Of a stretch of 64,000 nucleotides of DNA, positions 56,951 through 64,000 are shown in pieces. The number at the start of each line of letters is the position of its first letter. The first letter of the stretch is position 1. This stretch comes from Branchiostoma floridae (Eukaryota > Chordata > Leptocardii > Amphioxiformes > Branchiostomatidae): NCBI RefSeq assembly GCF_000003815.2, contig NC_049979.1:24339752-24403751 (forward strand). Reading direction: 5' to 3'. Below the pieces are notes generated by a model. The model was not told where the DNA came from and did not search any database. It was given only the letters and a program-made list of their open reading frames with translations. The translations under genes and the position numbers were made by a program.

Positions 56951-57354
56951 CCATGTTGATTTGATCATGGATGACATCCTCTGGGAGCCTTAAAGTTGAT
57001 GCGATATAGTGCAACACACGTATAAAAAGTTTAGCTCAAACAAAGTTCCCTTCATTATGAAATCTAATTGGTTAGGAAGGTTAAACAAATGGCCAAACAC
57101 ACAGAGCATGGTGTACCAAACAATAAATTCTTCATTTTTGTTCTTGCATATCTTCTTTGACCTAAGAATTGGCGTTGGCATTCCATGTCATTAGTACATT
57201 TGTATTTGTTTTGCGATATGATTTTGTTCAATCCATGGCATATATTTGTTCATTTTGCAGCTGCTTTGTACAATTCATTCCATTGTTGAATTTTTCTAAA
57301 CGGCCGAAAATTTATGTGCGCGCTTATGTCATTCGTATGATCAAATCAACATGG
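56951..57354. repeat. Inverted-repeat element, GGCCATGTTGATTTGATCAT ends
   Basis: CCATGTTGATTTGATCAT at 56951 and ATGATCAAATCAACATGG at 57337 are perfect inverses about 400 bp apart. The left end is followed by GGATGACATCCTC, a motif seen dispersed through the window. Confidence 0.7.
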
Positions 57355-57777
57355 CCTCAAATCTAAGAAAAAAAGATAACAGTAATAGCAAATAGAAATA
57401 GATAGCTGGACACTTGTTTCTTTATACCTGCACAAACAAAATAACTGTCAACTGTACTTGCTCTAGGTTGTATACGTAATCTTTGCCATGGTGCATGCCC
57501 AAATTGCTGTAGTAGACAACAATCAACAGTTCACTCAGTGGTAATGCGCACTACACGGTACTTTCCATGGTGCATAAACTGTCTCAGTTAATCGTCTTCT
57601 CTATACCCAAATAGCACAAATTGTTTAGAGTATGAAAATGGTATCTTAGCCAAGAAGAGATTACACGGACAGCAAAAATAAACACGTCAGAATGCTTCTG
57701 ATTCCTGAACTCAATTACCCTTTAAACGTGCGATAATGACCGGATAGTCTTACAAATGAAACAATATACACATCTAC

Positions 57778-58155
57778 ATGCATAACAATAATCATGACAT
57801 GAGTTATTCTCCGGTAAATTTTGCTGTGTTCTGCAGCTTCTGCTTCACCTCAAAACTGATCGCATACCTGCAGTTTTACAGTATTCCGCTAGTCTGTGCA
57901 CGACAAGTCGTCCCGCTTGGCCAGTCTGGCCCGTTGGACATCTGGTTTATATTTTACGGCTTGTTAGCTGGAATTATCCTGGTTGCCACTGGCATTACGC
58001 AAAGACAGAGATGCCAGGAACGCCCTTTCGGCAGCTATTATAGGTTTGGATACAGGCTAGCCTTTTCCACACACACACCTGCACCAGTACCGGTACAAGT
58101 GCCTCGCAATAAAATAGAGGTGCTCTGGCACATATTTAACTCCTTAATTAAATAG
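57778..58155 (+). CDS. Unknown open frame, possible membrane-protein exon, duplicated locally
   Basis: The open stretch encodes up to 125 residues with two hydrophobic segments (about 12-40 and 50-70, the second WFIFYGLLAGIILVATGI), then a basic and Pro-rich tail (RYRFGYRL-like, PAPVPVQVP). A TTCTGCAG at 57831-57838 could be an acceptor. A degenerate copy sits at 55263-55670 in the same orientation, so this may be a duplicated exon or a piece of a repeat. I recognise no family. Confidence 0.3.
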   Translation: MHNNNHDMSYSPVNFAVFCSFCFTSKLIAYLQFYSIPLVCARQVVPLGQSGPLDIWFIFYGLLAGIILVATGITQRQRCQERPFGSYYRFGYRLAFSTHTPAPVPVQVPRNKIEVLWHIFNSLIK

Positions 58156-58199
58156 GTAGGGCATTGCCATTGAATGTCTACATTGTCCCGCAATGACCT

Positions 58200-59189
58200 G
58201 GAGGTCAAGGGACTACATATGTTAGGTATGAAGTTAGGTATTCTTAGGTGTTGATATTACATGTGCAATGTATTTAATCTGTCTTCGTTGTCAAATGTAG
58301 ACCATCCATAGTTAAAACTGCGCGAACTTTTACTACCAAATGGCAAAATGAGGGTGGTGGGGTGGGTGATACCATACAAGACTCCACCAGTTTACTTTGA
58401 CTTATAGATAACTGAACTATTGCCAGAAATTGCTTTGGGTCCAGTGCAAAGGAAGTTCCCCCTTGCTACATTTCCAGTGTGTATTGGAAGCCATACAGCT
58501 GCGTGTGTTTTGTCGCCATTGGACAAATAATTAGGGGTAATAAATTACGTATACATGATGAAAACGATGCCAGACTTAATGTAATTACCCCAAGGTACAC
58601 ACGATCAACGAGTGATCAGACCATTTTAATGATATAGGCCCATGCGAGGCCCGGAATTTGCCAATTGTGACACCTACTTTTTTGGCTAAGCCTTTAGCGA
58701 GGTTCATAAAACCCTACCGTTCTGCCACCTATCAAATATGTATATTTGTATTTCTTAAATTGAATGCAATAAAGCTCAGACAGTCGATAAGGTCTAAATC
58801 CGACGACAGAAGCGGAATTAGATCGATACAAATTACATAAATGTAACTATGATACACCCAAACACAACAGTGACGTCACTGACCCCGCCCACCTGCGCAG
58901 ACGCGCTGCGCGGTGGTCCCTCCCCAGTGTGTTTATCATGTTGCCAGGCGAGCGCACAACAATAACACTCGACTCACGTTGCTGTTTTATTCAGTTTTCA
59001 TAGCGTCAAGAGAAAGTTCAGGTCATTTCTTGTACGTGGGAACGTATATCAGAGTCCCATTAACATTGTGGGACATCAAGATCAAGGTTTGTGATCATTC
59101 GTGAGGATTTTAGGCGGGAAAAGCATCAGTGAATAGTAGTAGCACTGTGAGTTTAGTCAATTATTCCCGTGTGTCCACGAGTGTCCAAG
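58200..59189. promoter_or_regulatory. Upstream region of CCDC170
   Basis: A GC-richer patch at 58870-58960 (GCGCAGACGCGCTGCGCGGTGG) lies about 230-310 bp before the start codon. GTTGCCAGGCGAGC (58940-58953) resembles half of an RFX X-box. No TATA box could be assigned. The rest is featureless. Confidence 0.35.
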
Positions 59190-62100
59190 ATGACCAGCTA
59201 CAGACTCACGGACAAGGATACCCTCCCGAGACTTCCTCGTGGCGGCCTGAGCAGTGCCCCACCTCGTGCCGGACTACAGACCCTGGACGACTCGGGGCTG
59301 GTGTACGATATCGGGAATGAGCGGCCGTTCCTGGCACGCTCCACCCCGCCGGCTTCCCTCTACAGGACCGCCGCCGACCGCCCAGCTTCTCCCGGCGCCT
59401 CCGGACAGACATGGAGACTCATGCAGGAGGTGAGACCACTTCTACACGTCTGTAGTGCGATGTAACGCTAAATCTTAGATGTATGACACTTTATAACACA
59501 AAGGAAGGGGGACAATTTTATACAAAATTCCCATTTGAAACAGAAAGCGACACAGGGGTCTAACACCTTATTATTCAGTAGATTAGGCAGATCAAAGTAG
59601 ATTTTATGGAAACCATCTGTGCAGATAAATATAATGCAACTTATGCAAGGGTGTAAAAAAATTAAGTAGTTACATAATGGCATGGCTTTAGAAATGAAGA
59701 AAATTACGAAATAAATGTTGTGTTAACCGTTTATTCCGCCATGACTACAAACACTAAAAAATGAAAATGCTGTCTAAAATTAGTAAAAAGCAGAATACCA
59801 CTTGTTATCTTCATTCTCTTTATTATGTCATCCTCAGATATCTAGATATGACATAAAAATAGATAAACGTCACATCTAGAAGAAACCCCTGCATATTACG
59901 CTAAAATCAAGGACCGAAGCTTTTCACCTAAAATTTGGTCGCCTTGCTGGCAGAATTATGAAAAATCAAATTAGGCATGCAGGCCCTCATAAAACATTTC
60001 TGACCTTAGTAACTAGTGTGAAACCGATACTAAAAGACTCAACTCTTGCACTTCATTATATTTATTACTAAGTACCATGTAACAGTCATTAACTTCTCCC
60101 TACTGGCCTATTTGCATCACATTTCGTGCTGATAAGGAGGTTAAATTGCAGGTTAACCTTTTCCTGCCAGGTGACCTTAAATCTTTAAATATTTGTGTTA
60201 TCTCTGTGTTAGGTTTTTCTCTGGTTGCTTCTTCAACTGCATACTCATTATGTATTTCTTTTTGTGTTGCTCATACGTTATTTCAACCACGGACTCTTTT
60301 TCACCATTCCACAAAATTTTGGTGCTACAAATCTTAAAACAGTATTCAAATCCCTCCTGGTATGTTATCCCAGGGTATGGGGGTTTGAAGAAAGCGTTGT
60401 GCAAACAATTGTTCAGACTTTTCGAAATACTGTAGATCGGAAAACTTACGCGGCAGTTTTACTTTCACAGTTTCGCAATGAGCTCTCCACCGATAATTTG
60501 TAACACCTCTTCCTTCTATGACTCCAATACTACAAAATTGTTCCAACTGCGATTCTAGAACACCATGAAAACCTTACTATAAAATAGAACCAGTCTGTGA
60601 ATGTAAAATGTATAACAATGGTATGTTAACAGTGTTACATTTTGGAAATGATGTGGAAAGGTGACTTGACATCATTAGCTAGTCATTGTAACTATATTCT
60701 TCTTTGTTGACTAGGTCAATACTTCCCTTTGTGTGTGTTCGTGTATGCTGTTGTTAATCATTACGTGATAGACCTCAGCGTCCATTGAAGTGCAGGGACA
60801 ATGGTGAAAGCCTCATGTTTACGTTGTACATAGTTACATCATACAAACATGTTTTTATCTATCACAGATGCAAGAACAGCTGAAACTCTACAAGAAAGAA
60901 CTGGAGAAAAAGGATGACTTGATCACATCTTTGGCAACTGGAAGGTAAGGAACATGAATTCTGATCATTGGTCAAAGATCAATAATTGTCGTGAAGTAAA
61001 GATCAAAGGGCCATTGATAATACGTACATATCTAGATAAGAGCCCCAATTTCATGTGAAAGATGTCTGTATTTTCACAGTAAAAAAACATACATTGTGTA
61101 GGTTCTGCATTTCTACATTTTTGAATGTTTTGTACCCACCTGTCCAAAATACTTTATTACTCAATACTGATTAATAGACAAAAGACTTTGAATCTAATGC
61201 TTAGAGTACACTGATCTTCTGACTACGTGTTACCAAAAAGACAACTACTTGTAGTAGCATTTCCTGATATCATTCCCTTGTAGCTTCAGTAATACCATTG
61301 CAGCGTCAGTCTCTAGAAAAAAAGTTATGTTGAAATTGTCCTGCATGTTTGCATTGTAAGATCTGGACAAAGGATTAAGCTGGGCAGGTCATGCAAACCT
61401 TTTTTCTGTCACGAGCAATTTACAAGGATCTTCAGAAATTGCAACACACCCAGAAATGTGACCTATCAATTATTCATAACTGCATCAATTTAAGCCTTGC
61501 ATAATTTTTTGTCTGCCAAACTGCAGGACTTACTAAATTTTTACCTACTTCATTTTGAAACCTTTTGTCTAAAAATGGCAGGTTGCGGGTACATATTTTG
61601 TGTCCCGCTGGGATTAGGGCTTACCTGTTGGACAGGTTGTGACAACTGTACAGTTCAGTCATCCATGGCATGTGTACATTATATCCGGCACTTTCTTCTA
61701 TTTTTGTCCAAATAGAACCCGCCTTTTCCTTTTTGTTTGCAACACCACAGCAAGTAAATTCTATGGATGATAGAATTCCACTATCGACTTCAAACCTGCT
61801 ACGAGAGCACAGGAAAGGATCAAAGACTGGCAAAAAACAAAAAGGCCCAAGAAAATAGTAAATTTTCAAAATGGAGGATTTTTAATGAGACGAAACACTG
61901 TATCACAACCAACAAGTTTTAAATTCAAGAAGAAGAAAGAGACATTAGTGTGATAGCCAAGTATCACTACTGTCTACAAGTTCGGAATTCAGGCAAAAAT
62001 AAAAATGGTGCTGTGGATGTCATTCATAGACATACTTGCTTCAGGCTAAAGCAGAAATACTGTGTCTATAGAGCTATGATACACGGCTGTGAATTGTCAT

Positions 62101-63746
62101 CATTGACTACGACTGACGAACAATTTTTGGGTACAAACGGTCTCTCCTTGTAATGTCTCATGTAGGTAATGTTATTGCTACAGTTGTTATTGTTTTCAAC
62201 AATTGACATATTTTCTTATTTTCTTGTTCCCCTGCAGTAAAGGACCAGAGACACCAAAGGTGAGACACTTCTCTAAAGTATCTTTTTCTTTCAACATCAT
62301 TATAAGATGATTGTTGTCCTTAATTTGATGGTAGTTGTTAAACTGAAAATTGTGAAATCAACATTGTTCTTATCTGCATTAGCTCATTCATTCATTCATT
62401 TATCCATCCATCCATACAATAAATTCATAAAGTTCAATTTATTTATACTCTACAATTGGTTATGTTATGTTTCACAACCTACATGTATTTGTATCCTCTA
62501 AATGGTTTTCCATTGTTGCCCATTTGTAGATCAATGGCTACTTCTCTTCGGGAGACCCTGCCTATCCCCCCCAGCCCCCAGCCCAACCCCCACCCACAGG
62601 GGCGCGCACCCTGCACTACCGAATGGCCGCAGAAAGTGCCACTGGTGAGCTGGCTGCCATGCAGGTGAAGGCAGAACGACTTCAGGCAGAGGTAAAAACC
62701 CTTCCCTTTGTTACTTTCCGCTTGTATCTTAAAAGTTCAAAATGATTATTGTTGTCTTTTTCTAATCTATTACTTTTGAATCAGTTACTGTAAATGCATT
62801 TAATTTGCAGGGATTTAATTTCGTGGTAGCGTGAAGAAGGACTGTGGTGATTTTAAGTTCGCGGTAGCACCATGCACTGTAGTCTCTTACTGCCATGGAA
62901 AAATGTTCGCGATGGTTTTCAATTCGGGGTGAAGTGGCCATCGCGAAAAACTGCGAACATAAAACCACCGCAAACATTTCTGCATTTACAGTACTTTGAA
63001 CAAGTTGCATTTTGAATAGCAGCTGTTTGCTTCAATTCAGTCCGTTAATTAAGAGCTACCCATAAATGTTATGACATTTGAAGATGGCTTTGAAATTCCT
63101 TTTCCTGACGATGCAGTAAAGGTTTCATTATTTTTCTGACACTTAAATGTAAAAAATTTGCTTTAACGCTAGTTCTACTTTATCTGTGGGGTACCTACAT
63201 TCCGTTATATCTAAAAAAGGGAATTTGAATTGGAGGGTGGTTTCAAACTGCACTATTGTGAAGAAGAAAAATTGTAATTTGAAACCACCATCCGTCGACT
63301 TTATAATCCTAAACACCCTCAGGCTGTTTTTAGATACAACAAATACTTTTTTGTATAGTTTACCCTGAAGATAAACCTTTACCAGTATGTAACCCTACAC
63401 AAATATCTCAGTTCACTCACAGTAAAAGATTATGCAGCCAGTGTTTCCCACAAATTTGGTTAAACTAAAAATGTTTCCTCTGACTACAGCTGGGAGAGAC
63501 CAAGAACAGATGCGCAATCAAAGACGTGCAAATCCGAGACATGGAGACGGAGATCCAGAGCTACAAGGAGGACAACGCCCGCCAGGTGGCGCTGGTGCAG
63601 ACCCTGCGGAACCGTATCCGGGAGATGGAGGACGAGACCGGGACGCTGTCCGTGGTGAAAGGGCGCGGGGAAATCACGATCCAGGCCCTGCAGAAGGAGA
63701 TGCGAGAGTACCAGGACAGGGTAGCCGAGCTGGAGGGAAGACTTAG
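59190..63746 (+). CDS. CCDC170: Coiled-coil domain-containing protein 170, first five exons (3' end outside window)
   Basis: Exons: 59190-59429 (80 codons), 60868-60944, 62238-62259 (only 22 bp), 62530-62691, 63490-63746; phases join, giving 252 complete codons plus two bases, then a GTAAAT donor. The N-terminus (MTSYRLTDKDTLPRLPRG) is Pro/Arg-rich and unstructured. A short helix (MQEQLKLYKKELEKKDD) and a Pro-rich linker (YPPQPPAQPPP) follow. Then a coiled coil begins, ARTLHYRMAAESATGELAAM, and DMETEIQSYKEDNARQVAL and VQTLRNRIREMEDETGTLS follow. These align with the vertebrate CCDC170 start (LNHYREVAQNARSELAAT, AEMESYKENNARKSSL). The family is microtubule- or cilium-associated. ATG 59190 was chosen as the first in-frame ATG. 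Confidence 0.88.
62786..62993. mobile_element. MITE with TACTGTAAATGCA ends
   Basis: TACTGTAAATGCATTTAATT at the left and TGCATTTACAGTA at the right are inverse. Inner arms with TTCGCGGTAG and CACCGCAAAC also pair loosely. It lies in CCDC170 intron 4. The ends recall the TACTGTAATTCTTGA element. Confidence 0.8.
63174..63385. mobile_element. MITE, TTCACCTTTATCCG family, copy 3 (diverged)
   Basis: AACGCTAGTTCTACTTTATC at the left and GATAAACCTTTACCAG at the right, with the inner GGTGGTTTCAAACTGCA and TTTGAAACCACCATCCGTCG arms as in copies 1 and 2. It lies in CCDC170 intron 4. Confidence 0.75.
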
Positions 63747-64000
63747 GTAAATACTAAGACTCTAACCTTTGTTTTTTTTTTAAATCTGAATATAATGTAC
63801 ATACAGAACAGTAACTAAATACAATATAATAATCATGAAACATGCAGGGGAGCACCCATTGCCTTCCCTCATTCGATACTTTTAGAATACAGTCATTACC
63901 CAACCATGAAACAAAATGAATTTACCTTACTATCAAAAAGTACAAAAACAAACAATAATTTAATCGGTATTTATTGGCTGCTATCTCAAGTTCTAAGCCT
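63747..64000. other. Start of CCDC170 intron 5
   Basis: Non-coding, A/T-rich, nothing further seen before the window edge. Confidence 0.6.

Overview
The window reads as invertebrate deuterostome nuclear DNA, most likely a lancelet (Branchiostoma-type cephalochordate). Genes are split into many short exons with GT..AG introns. Intergenic and intronic DNA is crowded with small inverted-repeat elements, tRNA-derived repeats, retroelement tails and microsatellites. The gene families present (DHRS11-like reductase, nicotinic-type Cys-loop subunit, sepiapterin reductase, rolling-stone-like protein, NRF-6-like acyltransferase, CCDC170) fit that group. The species is an inference. There is no operon logic; the neighbours are functionally unrelated. 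Five runs of N hide sequence at 4223-4322, 5184-5883, 6668-6897, 8152-9117 and 32324-32537.

Layout. 1-1100: a 140-bp tandem repeat, then an unusual array of about 14 short DNA palindromes. 1.2-13.4 kb: three partial copies of a DHRS11-like short-chain reductase gene. A (minus) and B (plus) are head to head and C (minus) lies further right; no catalytic exon is visible for any of them. Between B and C sits a 5.2-kb tyrosine-recombinase-type (DIRS/Ngaro-like) retrotransposon with complete split direct repeats (4573-9752). 14.9-23.5 kb: a complete 7-exon Cys-loop receptor gene (478 aa). 25.7-34.1 kb, minus: a complete 5-exon sepiapterin reductase gene (267 aa) whose first intron holds the main exon of a rolling-stone-like membrane protein. 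35.6-53.1 kb, minus: a complete 16-exon NRF-6-like membrane acyltransferase (about 713-729 aa). Its introns hold a second, apparently non-autonomous element with split direct repeats (38616-42621), carrying a 42-bp minisatellite, and a 1.4-kb inverted-repeat element. 56.3-56.6 kb: an isolated PKA-RIIa docking-domain exon, flanked by two copies of an unknown membrane-protein-like segment. 59.2 kb to the end: the first five exons of CCDC170.

Most interesting: two unrelated elements in one window that both show the A1-body-B1-A2-B2 arrangement; the hairpin array; a repeated pattern of partial tandem duplications across intron/exon acceptor boundaries (DHRS11 copy B, the rolling-stone gene); and the inverted, truncated DHRS11 cluster.
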